Notes: generated by a model from the sequence alone, not told the origin. Positions 32,837 to 42,080 are shown, numbered from the stretch's first letter. The stretch is 64,000 nt of DNA from Lolium rigidum (GCF_022539505.1 NC_061514.1:339682644-339746643), one strand, 5' to 3'. A program made the numbers and translations.

Positions 32837-33947
32837 TCACATACGAGAGAGTGCGGTAGGCATGTTCAATGCCTCCGAGGTTGCGCCGTGACTCGCTCGG
32901 AGGTTGCGCATGTGAATCCCAAGTGCTTTGTGTTTGGCCATGAACGCATGCACGTTCACCGTCGTTCCAACTCTAGCGCCGCATCTGCCAATGGATTCAG
33001 CATGGTTCACCAGGCAGTTGAAGTTGGTGGCGCGGAGCTTCCTGTTGCAGAAGGGGCACTTGTAAATGCCTCGAGCAAAGGGGCCATCGTAATGGCCCGA
33101 CTGCAGCCTCCTGAGGACGTGACGATTCTTGGTGTGGAAGGACTCGTCATCGCTGTCGACGTCGCTGCTCTGCACCTGTCACGTAGCACCAAAGATCGTG
33201 CAAAAAACACGGAGTCAATTGCAACGATGATGGAACAGAGACTGAACAAAGATCATGCATGATAATATGGGCTCGAAAAAAAGAGGTAGCCTCGGTTACA
33301 TTGGACACACTTATATCCAGGATTTGAGTCAGTAAACCAAAGATCATGCACAACAAATTTGAACACACCAATTGTTTACTGACCAAACCCTGAATCAATT
33401 TGTGCCCAAATATTCATCATCATCGGCACAAATCTTAAACAAAAGCAAATCACAAGTACTAATAACGCAAGATCTAACACAAAAGGATTGGACTAGGAAC
33501 ATACGCACCCTAATAACGCTAGATCTAACACAAATGGATTGAACTAGGAACAGAGGAACCCTAATAACGCTAGATCTAACACAAAAGGACTGAAATGGGA
33601 TAAGAACAAGGGAGCAAAGGGTTACCTCCGGCTCGTCGTCGACGATGCTGGTGTCGTAGGGGTTCTCCGGCGCGACGTATGGCATTGGTTCGTACGGGTC
33701 CCAAGCGACGGGGGACTGGACGGTGGCGGCGGCCGATGCGCGCCGGCGGCCGATGCGCGCCGGCGGCTGATGCACCGGCTGCTACGTTGGAAGCAGCAAC
33801 AGGGGCCTGGACGGGGGCAGCGGCCGATGCGCCGGTGGCTGATGCGCCGGCTGCTACGTTGGAAGCAGCGACATGGGCCTGGATGGGGGCAGCGGCCGAT
33901 GCGCCGGTGGCTGATGCGCCGACAATGGGCATCTCATTCTTCTCCAT
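32837..33947 (-). pseudogene. zf-XS-like zinc-finger gene, MULE copy 2
   Basis: Exon 1 (33947-33626) starts MEKNEMPIVGAS, carries two Ala/Val/Pro-rich repeats, and ends with PYVAPENPYD...IVDDEPE at donor GAG|GTAACC. Exon 2 (33175-32837) follows an acceptor GACAG. It encodes DSDDESFHTKNRHVLRRLQ, GPFARG, then YKCPFC...HAESIG and VNVHAFMAKHKALGIHMRNL. The Cys-Pro-x-Cys plus spaced His residues and the final HxALGxHMRNL fit the zf-XS zinc finger of the plant SGS3/FDM/IDN2 RNA-silencing families, although XS and coiled-coil domains are absent. A frame disruption in exon 1 near 33735-33770 (GCGC expansions) breaks the product. It is probably a captured host gene segment; the family call comes from the motif pattern only. 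Confidence 0.55.
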
Positions 33948-34874
33948 CGCCAGCGGTTTTCTTCGGTTGTGGAGAAGATGATGGGACAGGAGAGGCGGTT
34001 GCAGTGAGAACGTGCGTCGAGGGAGAGGAAAAGGGCTCTATAAAGACGAAGGTGGCGTGTACCGCAACACGCGTCCGCTATGCACGGCTGCAGCGTGCAC
34101 CGCGACACGAGTCTAACCACTGGGACGTTTGGTGTACTCGGTTATAACCTCGGGCCTTATACGGAAATTTTATCCGTACTCGGTTTTCCCCTCGGGTACT
34201 TAGGCGGCAAGTGCAATATACTCAGTTTTACCCTCAAGTAGCTAGTCAACAGAGAGTCAACAAATGAGATTAACATATCTAATTGAGGCATTTCATGCGC
34301 AAAAAAATTCAAAAAAATAAAATCATAGTGGCGCCTACTCATGGAGTCTTCCTACGCAACCTGCCACCAAGAAAACCTTAACAAACATATATAAATCAAG
34401 TTTTACCACAAATTGCCACTTCTCAGAATCACTAGTGTAGCTATGAAGATGCATGGTTTTCCACTCAAACCCCTTTGCAAAACATCTTCCCCAAAAACAT
34501 AGTTTGTCTAAATGATGCCATAATTGTCACACTCATGTATATTTGAATTGCAAATAATTTGATGTAGCCCAATATGAATTATATTGTACAAAACACGCAT
34601 TTTTCATTTTGTAATTATTTTTGTTTGAATCCCTTAGTCTATTTACTATTTATGTGCCCTTGGATTGTCAGTACTACTCAGTTTTGCCCTCAAGTTCTGT
34701 CACAAATGCTCTCAGAAGCCCAAACTTGTCCTGATTGGTTGAGCCGTTGTCACACGGATCGACTCCACGAACCGTTCATCAACTGATCTAACGGGCAGTA
34801 TACCCCTCCCCGTCTCTTCGTGGCCACCCCTATCTCTCTCTCTTCGTGGCCACCCCTCTCTCTCTCTCTGTCGG

Positions 34875-35490
34875 TGGATGCATTATTGTCACCCCTCTAA
34901 CAATTATCAACTATCTTTCGCTTTCCTTTTTCTTTTAGGGGATATAGTTTTGGCATATAGTTTTAGTAATTTGAAACGGCCCAAAAGTGGTATAATTTTG
35001 GTATAAACATGAGGCATACATATTTGCGGATTTCGGTGAATGCATTATTGTCACCCCCTAACAATTATCAACTATCTTTCGCTTTCCTTTTTCTTTTAGG
35101 GGATATAGTTTTGGCATATAGTTTCGGTAATTTGAAACGGCCCAAAAGTGGTATAATTTCGGTATAAACATGAGGAGTACATATTTGTGGATTTCGGTGA
35201 ATGCATTATTTTCACCCCTCTAACAATTATCAACTATCTTTCGCTTTCCTTTTTCTTTTAGGGGATATAGTTTTGGCATATAGTTTCGGTAATTTGAAAC
35301 GGCCCAAAAGTGGTATAATTTCGGTATAAACATGAGGCATACATATTTGCGGATTTCGGTGAATGCATTATTGTCCCCCCTCTAACAATTATCAACTATC
35401 TTTCGCTTTCCTTTTTCTTTTGGGGGATATAGTTTTGGCATATAGTTTCGGTAATTTCAAACGGCACACACTAATATAGTTCGGTGAGCA
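34875..35490. repeat. About 161-bp tandem array, four units (copy 2)
   Basis: This is the same array as 30341-30960, with the same unit number and order in MULE copy 2. The unit count therefore predates the copy duplication. Confidence 0.9.
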
Positions 35491-35643
35491 GTGATAAGAA
35501 TCCCTTGTATAAACATGAGGCATACATAAAGCATTCCATTATAGTTGGTAATTTCGGTGAATGCACACAGTAACCATGAAAACAACTACAAGTACATGTA
35601 ACTGAATAATGAATTTGTAACAAGGTATCCCTTGTAACAACTT

Positions 35644-36239
35644 CTAGCACCTGGTGAGCAATGATAAGAATCCGATCGCAATTATACAACAAAAAAAACA
35701 ACCAGCCATCAGATTAGCTTGCTTCTTCAACTCGATCAGCTGCCTTAACTTCTTGTTCATTTTCTTCAGTTCTCCCTTCACTTCCACCAGTCCTACATTG
35801 GGAGCATTAGGCATAATCGGAACGGCTCCTCTCTCCGCCGCATTCTCTACAGCAAGTCCCCCCTCCCAAATTGCGCTCCCCAATAGCGCCAATTGATTCC
35901 CGCAATTGAAGCCTGCGAACGTACACATCGATCCACTCGAAATGCCCGCATTTCTTCGGGATCTGAAAACAACAACGGGAACCCTAAATCCCAAATTCGA
36001 GGGAATAGCAAGAAAATTGAGAGAAAACGAGAGAAATTGGAGCGAGATCTAACCTTATCCCCCTCTCTATATGGCAAGCTCTCGCATGCAAGGAACTCAC
36101 GTCCACGGTTGCCGTTCTCGTCCGTCTTATAGATCGACCGCTTCAGAGGCTCCTGGCGTGGGCAGTCAGGGCATCTTGTCAAAGGCACGGGTCCATACTG
36201 CGGCCATGAAGAACGGGAGGTCGAAGAGAAACTAGACAT
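35644..36239 (-). pseudogene. GRF-type zinc-finger gene with C-terminal membrane segment, MULE copy 2
   Basis: Exon 1 (36239-36054, 62 codons) encodes MSSFSSTSRSSWPQYGPVPL, then RCPDCPRQEPLKRSIYKTDE and GREFLACESL. It ends at donor GATAAG|GTTAGA. Exon 2 starts at 35962 after TTTTCAG with IPKKCGHFEWIDVYVRRLQ. The CPxC...C...CGHFEWID pattern is the GRF zinc finger (PF06839 type), common in small grass proteins. A shifted frame then encodes a charged helix (GELKKMNKKLRQLIELKK) and a hydrophobic tail (CFFCCIIAIGFLSLL), typical of these proteins. The frame change coincides with a G homopolymer near 35848-35853, so slippage is the likely break. The function of this family is unknown. Confidence 0.65.
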
Positions 36240-36502
36240 CACCCGCCTGCCGGAGAAGGGCTGCCGGTGGCGGAGAAGAAGAACAATGGGGCGCGGGGAA
36301 AGAAAGGGGAAGCAATGGCACGGGCACGGGCGCGGGGCTGGCTCGGGCTCCCATTTTGCAACGGTCACACGGGTAAGCTGTGGGTCCGGCGCACTTAACG
36401 TGGACAAGTTGTGGGTCCCACGATGATCTGGATAAGTGAAGACGTGTCCACTGCGGGGCACCAACAGCGGCCCCACTTGCCAGCACCAACCAACGTCAAC
36501 TA

Positions 36503-36633
36503 AACGGGATTCCTTCCATCCGAGCTCCTTCTGCGGGTTTCAGACAAGGTTTTGGGGAAAACTGAGGAAAAATTAAGGGGCTGGGGAAAACTGAGCACAA
36601 CTAAGGAGCCAGGGGCACGAAAATAGAAATCCC
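36503..36633 (-). repeat. Right TIR of MULE (copy 2)
   Basis: This is the reverse complement of the left TIR, ending GGCACGAAAATAGAAATCCC, and is followed by the 9-bp duplicate TTTTAGATA. Confidence 0.9.
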
Positions 36634-36872
36634 TTTTAGATATCACCCATTTAAATTTTTTTGGTGTATTTCGTGGACTATTTCATGTAGGATCACCAAC
36701 TCATCTAGGATGTTTCGACCTCGCATGAACGTTCTCTGCATAGGTCGAACCATGTGGTCAGCCTTCAAATTTATCCTAATGGTTGCGGTCTTAGTGAAAT
36801 TTTCAAAGCTAAAATTAAGAAGGTAGATAATCATGTGTTGTTGGTTCCACTCTACATCATTAATCGTATGTA
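36634..36872 (-). mobile_element. L1-type LINE, RT core (segment 2 of 3)
   Basis: The minus-strand frame carries IIYLLNFSFENFTK, then ADHMVRPMQRTFMRGRNILD and VILHEIVHEIHQKNLNG. These correspond to the conserved plant L1 RT blocks (PI/CLLNVSFKIFTK, TAFMxGRNILD, LHE). The segment is bounded by the MULE target duplicate on one side and by the Stowaway TA at 36871-36872 on the other. Sequence continuity with segments 1 and 3 is preserved once the insertions are ignored. Confidence 0.88.
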
Positions 36873-36978
36873 CTCCCTCAGACTCAAAATAATTGCCTAA
36901 AAAGGATGTATTTGATACATCCTTTTTAGAACCTTTTCAAACTGTTTCTTTTTGAGAACCAAAAAAACTTGTGCCAAA

Positions 36979-37136
36979 ATATACTTATAAGTCTGACCAT
37001 CTTATAGCTCGCCAAGAAATACTTAATGCTACGATCTGGGGAAAAAGAATACCTAATCATGAGGATCCTCCAGAATCTTTTCGAGTGCTCGTTCGAGAAC
37101 TACGATCTTTGGCTCTAGAACTGAATCATTTCCTTG
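36979..37136 (+). pseudogene. rpoB: Plastid rpoB fragment (C-terminal part)
   Basis: The frame encodes [20 protein letters not shown] and then [20 protein letters not shown], matching the C-terminal region of the plastid RNA polymerase beta subunit. Substitutions (for example in the TTIIGG region) show it is an old nuclear copy. It is fused directly to an atpB piece at 37137, although the two genes are not adjacent in grass plastomes. Confidence 0.85.
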
Positions 37137-37475
37137 AGTCGGGGAACGGACTCGTGAAGGAAATGATCTTTATATGGAAATGAAGGAATCCGGAGTAATT
37201 AATGAAAACAATATTGAGGAATCAAAGGTAGCTCTAGTCTATGGTCAAATGAATGAACCACCGGGAGCTCGTATGAGAGTTGGTTTAACTGCCCTAACTA
37301 TGGCAGAATACTTCTGAGATGTTAATAAGCAAGACGTGCTTTTATTCATCGATAATATCTTTCGTTTTGTTCAAGCAGGATCGGAGGTATCCGCTTTATT
37401 AGGCAGAATGCCTTCTGCAGTGGGTTATCAACCTACTCTTAGTACAGAAATGGGTTCTTTGCAAGAAAGAATTGC
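37137..37475 (+). pseudogene. atpB: Plastid atpB fragment
   Basis: This is about 113 codons from the middle of the plastid ATP synthase beta subunit: [54 protein letters not shown] and [20 protein letters not shown]. The FRD position reads TTC TGA GAT, an in-frame TGA at 37315-37317 consistent with a C-to-T change of CGA. Both ends stop abruptly within the gene, so it cannot encode a working subunit. Confidence 0.93.
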
Positions 37476-37860
37476 TTCACTCGGAAAAGGGAGACTTCTG
37501 AAACTAAGAAAAATAAGGCCTAGTCTTGATACTACTTGAAAGTGCATTCAGAATACTGATACCGAGCCCTTGGATGAACGAGTTCCTCAAGAAGAAAGCA
37601 AGGTCCACAGAAGGGCAGTTCGCTTTCTATCTACCCTTGGCATCATCGGTGGCTTCTCTTTCGTAGGCTAAGGAAATTGCCATAGACAGAGAGGCAACTT
37701 ACAATTGGAAGAAAGCTCTAGAATAAGAACCCAGGGTGTCTCCATCGAGTGTGCTGGCAGCAAGCACAGACCGGTGATTTCTAAATGGAATATAGGGAGG
37801 GGGAATAATGATTCAGTTCGAGTCTGGCGAGTCGCTATCATCTCTTGCCCGAACTGAGTC
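37476..37860. other. Unassigned part of the organelle-derived block
   Basis: No plastid gene is recognised here. The style of the sequence (for example TTCTTTCGTAGGCTAAGG) recalls plant mitochondrial spacer DNA, but that is an impression only. Confidence 0.3.
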
Positions 37861-37865
37861 TATTA

Positions 37866-38051
37866 GCTCATCTTGTCCTTAGCAGCAGGTGAAATTCGAG
37901 TTTGGTTCACCCCAACATTACCCACTTGTCCGACTGTTGCTAAGCAGTTTTGGGATACTAAACGGACCTCCCCAGATGGTAATCTTAAAGTGGCCGATTT
38001 ACCCTCTTTTGCAATCAGTTTCCCTACAGCACCTGCTGCTCTAGCTACAGA
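37866..38051 (-). pseudogene. rpl2: Plastid rpl2 fragment
   Basis: The minus-strand frame encodes [20 protein letters not shown], then [20 protein letters not shown] and VGNVGVNQ, the core of plastid ribosomal protein L2. It is not like the mitochondrial L2. It lies opposite in orientation to the atpB piece and is truncated at both ends. Confidence 0.92.
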
Positions 38052-38174
38052 CATGAACTCCTATAGAAGCAGATGTTCGAGGTCTGGTCCAAAGATACCA
38101 TGCTTGCTTAAGCCAATCCATTGGTTCAAGCGAAAGAACACTTATTCACAACAATTATTTTGAGTTGTACGGAG

Positions 38175-39200
38175 TAACAAATTATCTCACCAACATTTAC
38201 GAAAACCAGTATAGTTTCCATTATGAGATAGCCAGTATAGTTTAAGCCAAACAATTTTAGAACGTACGCTTTAATGACATCTCATAAGTTTTGACAAAAC
38301 TCAGCAGAAAAACGTCTGAACCGAGGACTATTATGTTCCATTTGGAAGATGGCATTTGCCACATCGTCCTCGGAGAAAAATGCAATAAGAAAGGCATTTT
38401 CCTCATCTGGATCTTTGGTGATATCATTTGTTCTAGACTCATCAAGGGAGAACCATCTCTTCTCTAGAGCCCATGTCTAACCTTTGTAATATCTTCCGAT
38501 ATATGATTTTAGTTGCTCATGGGTCATGGCCCTTGAATCCTTGATCATTCCCTCGTTTTGATGGAGAATGTCAGCCATATTACACATTGTGAAAGTATCT
38601 TATATTTGAATCTCCTTCAAGTATAAATTGGGATTTTGACCGTTTATACGGTTTGAGTTTCTCTTCTTGCAGTAGACGTGCAATCTGTGCATTTTCGTGG
38701 GTTTTTAGTTCAATCTCTTGCACTGTCAAAGGACGTCTTCCATCATTGCTTCAAGCTCATTAATGATATTTGAAAGCTAATGTTTTTGTTTTTAATATTA
38801 CCAGTAGTATGGCGTGCCAACCTTCCAAGGTTTTTCTGTGTAGTGTGTAATTGTTATTCTATCTTTGGTGTTCTTCACGCCACTGGTCTTATTCACCCCT
38901 CTTACAACATATCATAAAAACTATGATAATGTATCCATCCAAGTGCAAACTTGAATTAGTGTTTTCCATGCGACCTTGACATACATGTGAATAAAATAAT
39001 AGGGCATGGTTCGATAAAGCCTCAATACATTCTACTAAATGTATGATGACCAAGAAATATTTGGATTCTCATTTCGTATCCATAAGCACGTGACCTAGCT
39101 TCTCATATGTTAGCTTAGGGAGGCTGTCCGCCCATGTGAATTAACAGCCACACCGGAATGTATTCAAAAGTTGGTGACCTCTGACGGTGGGGAGGTGGGC
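38175..39200 (-). mobile_element. L1-type LINE, endonuclease end and linker (segment 1 of 3)
   Basis: Reading the minus strand, broken frames near 39150-39050 give FTWADSLPKLTYEKLGHVLM, the endonuclease C-terminal region. Those near 38800-38500 give ENA...RLH-type and TMCNMADILHQNEGMIKD, the linker. The frame 38445-38257 and its neighbours give ENAFLIAFFSEDDVANAIFQ and SAEFCQNL, just before the RT core. The exact 5' end is unclear. Confidence 0.7.
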
Positions 39201-40029
39201 TATCGTCATCTCCTCCAACCCGCTCGACTAACATCAAGCGGGTCATTTCTAGGTACAGAATTTGGCACTAGTTGACCTAACATCATATTGAATTGGATGT
39301 GTTGATAATCTGAGGTAAATTTTTTTTTTTCATAGATTTCTTCGAGTAGACAATGATATCAAGGCATGAGTGAAAGTGTTCAAGAAGGGGACCAACATGA
39401 GTCACATTACACTAACTTCCTGTAAGAAAAATATATTTTGAGTGTTGTTGTCCATTCCGAGTTTCCCACACCCCATATGAAATGTGATCTTTAGTTGGAT
39501 GATCGTGTGGATCTCTGTAATGTTATAAAAATGAAAGAGTATATATTTCTATGATTTATTGAGCCATAAACACATCTTTTATCTCTAAATAGTAAGCCCC
39601 GCTACTTGATTTCTCTGCACACTGCACACGCGTGCTTCCACGTCACCTGATTCTGAATTATAGATAGCTTTTGGATAGGAACAACCTTCTTTCTTTAGAG
39701 TTATAGATAGCTTTTGGATAGGAACAACCTTCTTTCTTTAGAGCTTTGTGCAAGGCGTTGTGTCTATCTTTTCCGCAGATTCCTGGGGCAGTTTATCCCA
39801 TTTTAACTCCTCAATTACTCTCCCTATTATTGATTCCTCCTCACCTTCTACTCCATCAGATCCCATTTCATCTCCTCGCCTTCCCCACCAAGAAAAGATA
39901 TAGGAATAACCGATGGAGCTGCTCTAGAATTTAAGTAGTGTCGTTCCCATCCTCCTCGCAGCGCAGCAACATGGAACAGAGAAAGATGGTCACCAAATTA
40001 CAACTCTTTTTTTTTGCGAACGGATTGCC
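39201..40029. other. Unassigned spacer with 43-bp tandem duplication
   Basis: No gene is recognised. A perfect tandem duplicate of 43 bp lies at 39658-39743 (unit starts TTATAGATAGCTTTTGGATA). Confidence 0.5.
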
Positions 40030-40038
40030 ACAACCGGC

Positions 40039-40483
40039 GGCGATTTGCACAAAAATAACCCAAAAGTGAATGAAAAGCACAGACTGACCCTCCGGCGAAA
40101 CTATTTCACTCATCTAACCCTTTTGTGTGGCGCCCCTCCCACGGGCGCCACACATGCCCATGTGGCTCCCCTGCTGCCGGCGCCACAAACCCATCCGACG
40201 TGGCCCGTCGACGCTGAGCTGGTCCGCCGATCCGACGTGGCAGGACGTGTGGCGCCGCTCCCACACTTTGAAAGTGTGGCGCCCGTGGCAAGGGCGCCAC
40301 ACGTCCACTTAAGTTTGGTCGCGCGCGCCCAGCCAGCCCGACCCTTCTTCTTTCTTTCTCCCTCTGTTCTTCTTCTCTCCTCACAGAGGCGGTCGGCTCT
40401 CTCTCTCCCCCCTCTCCCCCACCAAATCCACCACCAAATCACCAGATTTGTCCGTGGAGATCGTTTCCCATCCATTTCTCAAG
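40039..40483 (+). repeat. Left TIR, also 5' leader of the B3 gene
   Basis: The TIR matches 46040-46472 in reverse complement. It contains several GGCGCC-centred inverted motifs and a CT-rich tract before CTCAAG|GTAATC (GT at 40484-40485), a plausible splice donor. Confidence 0.88.
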
Positions 40484-40831
40484 GTAATCCCCTTCGAATC
40501 TTCTCCATTCATCCACTAATTTCATAGATCTTGCTATATTTGGACATGAACCCTAGACATGGAATTTTTTTTGTGCACTCTATATTGTAGTGTTTGTGTT
40601 GGAGATGGTAGCCTCCTGTATGCATGTGTTTGAACCATAGATTTGTTGAAACCTAGATATGAAATTTCACATGTATGTGTATGAACCCTATGTATGTATG
40701 TGTTGAAATGTGTAATATTTACCTAGGAAATGCATTCAAATGTGTTACATATGCCTAGTATTTTTGATGGAGTAACTCATATTCGTTAGTGGAATGGGTC
40801 ATAATATGGTTCAAACATGTAAACATGTAGG

Positions 40832-41320
40832 ATGGCCGGTCCCGGTGGCCGGCGAGGCGGTCGAGGCCGCGGCCCTGGGCGCCCCCGGGGCCGGGGAAGG
40901 GGCCGCCGCGGTGGAGCAGCAACGGCTCCATGCTCACCGTCACCTGCATCCTCCTCGTCTTCGCATGAGGAACGTTGCTTCGAGTTCCTCCTCCGCATCG
41001 ATGACGACCCACTCAGCATCAAGAGGCTACCGTACAAGTTCGCCGAGTTCGTCGATGGCGTCGAGCCGGCGCAGTTGCAGCTACGGGAGGCTAGCTGCAA
41101 CTTCTGCCGCTGGCCCGTGGAGGTCCTGTTCGACGGGCAGGGCAAGATGTACCTGCACACGGGGTGGGACAAGTTCGCCCGTGACCTCGCGCTCGAGCCC
41201 GGCTGCCAGCTCACCTTCCTCTACGAGGGGGACGGCGAGATGATCGTCAAGGTGTTCGACGACACAGCCTGCCGCGTGCACTACCACACTGGCGAATCCG
41301 GCTCGGACACCGATAGTTAG
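40832..41320 (+). CDS. B3-domain protein carried by Mutator-like element
   Basis: This is an intact single coding exon of 162 codons. The N-terminus (about residues 2-28) is Gly/Arg-rich (GRRGGRGRGPGRPRGRGRGR), which may bind nucleic acid. Residues 50-155 form a B3-like DNA-binding fold: FEFLLRI, LPYKFAEFV, LQLREASC, WPVEVLF, GKMYLHTGWDKFARD, LEPGCQLTFLYEG, CRVHYH. The usual plant B3 proteins (ABI3/VP1, ARF, REM) are transcription factors, and this one is shorter than most. An AG directly before the ATG (40829-40830) and a donor in the TIR (40484) suggest a 5'-UTR intron of 347 bp. The ORF is still open although the neighbouring transposase is broken. It is related, at roughly half of aligned residues, to 51207-51683. 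Confidence 0.75.
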   Translation: MAGPGGRRGGRGRGPGRPRGRGRGRRGGAATAPCSPSPASSSSSHEERCFEFLLRIDDDPLSIKRLPYKFAEFVDGVEPAQLQLREASCNFCRWPVEVLFDGQGKMYLHTGWDKFARDLALEPGCQLTFLYEGDGEMIVKVFDDTACRVHYHTGESGSDTDS

Positions 41321-41502
41321 AACTTACAGTGTTGTGAACTCTATCTTCATTGCTACGTGTTGTTTGAATTCTATCTTAAATTGTATGAAACTATGTGCTA
41401 CGATGTTAGCTATGATGATGTTATGTCTATGATGTGTGTACGGAATTGCTGTTGATATGATGTGTGTATGAAATAGCTGTTGACATGATGGCAGTTTTGC
41501 TG

Positions 41503-41904
41503 GAATATGGTAGGATTTTTCATGGTTTTACACAAGTCAATGTGTGGCGCCCTTCCCACCGGCGCCACACGCACCGTGTGGCGCCCCTCCCATCGGCGCC
41601 ACACATCCCGACACATCCATTTGTAATTGCCCAAAACATACCTGTAAGACAAATCGTCTGGGACTTAGCCGTTTTGGCGAGGCTCTATGTGTGGCGCCGA
41701 TGCCACGGGCGCCACACAAAGAGGCTCGCCAAAACGGCTAAGGACTAATCGTCTGGAGCCCCTGGATGTTTTCGACCCAAAAGTTGATATATGTTGGCAT
41801 GTGTGGCGCCGATGCCACGGGCGCCACACAGTGCAGTGTGGCACCAGTGCGAAGGGCGCCACACATTGACTTGTGTTAAAACCATGAAAAATCCTACCAT
41901 ATTC
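41503..41904. repeat. About 400-bp interrupted palindrome
   Basis: Outer arms (GAATATGGTAGGATTTTTCA at 41503 and its complement ending 41904) and inner arms (CTTAGCCGTTTTGGCGAGGC at 41664 and its complement ending 41742) share the same centre near 41703. Five or more GTGTGGCGCC...GGCGCCACAC motifs, also present in the TIRs, lie within the arms. Confidence 0.88.
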
Positions 41905-41959
41905 AAACAGTTTTGAGTACAACATTGCACATATGTACGACACAGCATAATGTTTCAAA

Positions 41960-42080
41960 CGACAAATAAGGTTCGACGACATCAAGGTTCCAATTACAAT
42001 AAGGTTCAACGACATGAAGGTTCGAGAAGATCAAGGTTCACACAACATCATGGTTCGACAACATAAAAGGTTCGACAACA
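41960..42080. repeat. Degenerate 16-18-bp tandem array
   Basis: The motif AAGGTTCGACGACATC and variants recur about seven times from 41968 to 42075. The array overlaps the end of the minus-strand coiled-coil ORF. Confidence 0.7.

Larger units (their letters stand above)
27602..36633. mobile_element. Mutator-like (Pack-MULE-like) insertion, internally duplicated
   Basis: The outer ends are inverted repeats of about 130 bp (27602-27732 and 36503-36633) starting GGGATTTCTATTTTCGTGCC. They are flanked by the 9-bp duplicate TTTTAGATA (27593-27601 and 36634-36642), the diagnostic length for Mutator-like elements. Inside are two direct copies of the element: copy 1 at 27602-31389, which lacks its right end, and copy 2 at 32203-36633, which is complete. 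They are separated by a gypsy-type LTR start, a 100-N gap and a 334-bp satellite. Each copy carries pieces of two captured genes (zf-XS-like and GRF-type). No transposase is present. Confidence 0.88.
36873..38174. mobile_element. Stowaway-bounded element containing organelle DNA
   Basis: The left end reads CTCCCTCAGACTCAAAATAA and the right end, in reverse, CTCCGTACAACTCAAAATAA. Both are flanked by TA (36871-36872 and 38175-38176). This is the Stowaway TIR and target pattern. The first about 100 bp look like Stowaway interior (GGATGTATTTGATACATCC). Between about 36975 and 38150 lie plastid gene pieces from rpoB, atpB and rpl2, plus unassigned sequence. Removing the segment and one TA leaves LINE sequence that continues across the junction. 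Either organelle DNA integrated into a resident MITE or a MITE captured it. Confidence 0.75.

Noticed and set aside
37137..37539. A functional nuclear ATP synthase beta gene
   Set aside because: Only a middle fragment with an in-frame TGA and abrupt ends is present; it is plastid-derived debris.
40039..40483. CRISPR-like array from repeated GTGTGGCGCC motifs
   Set aside because: Plant nuclear DNA; spacing is irregular and the motifs form inverted pairs inside transposon TIRs.
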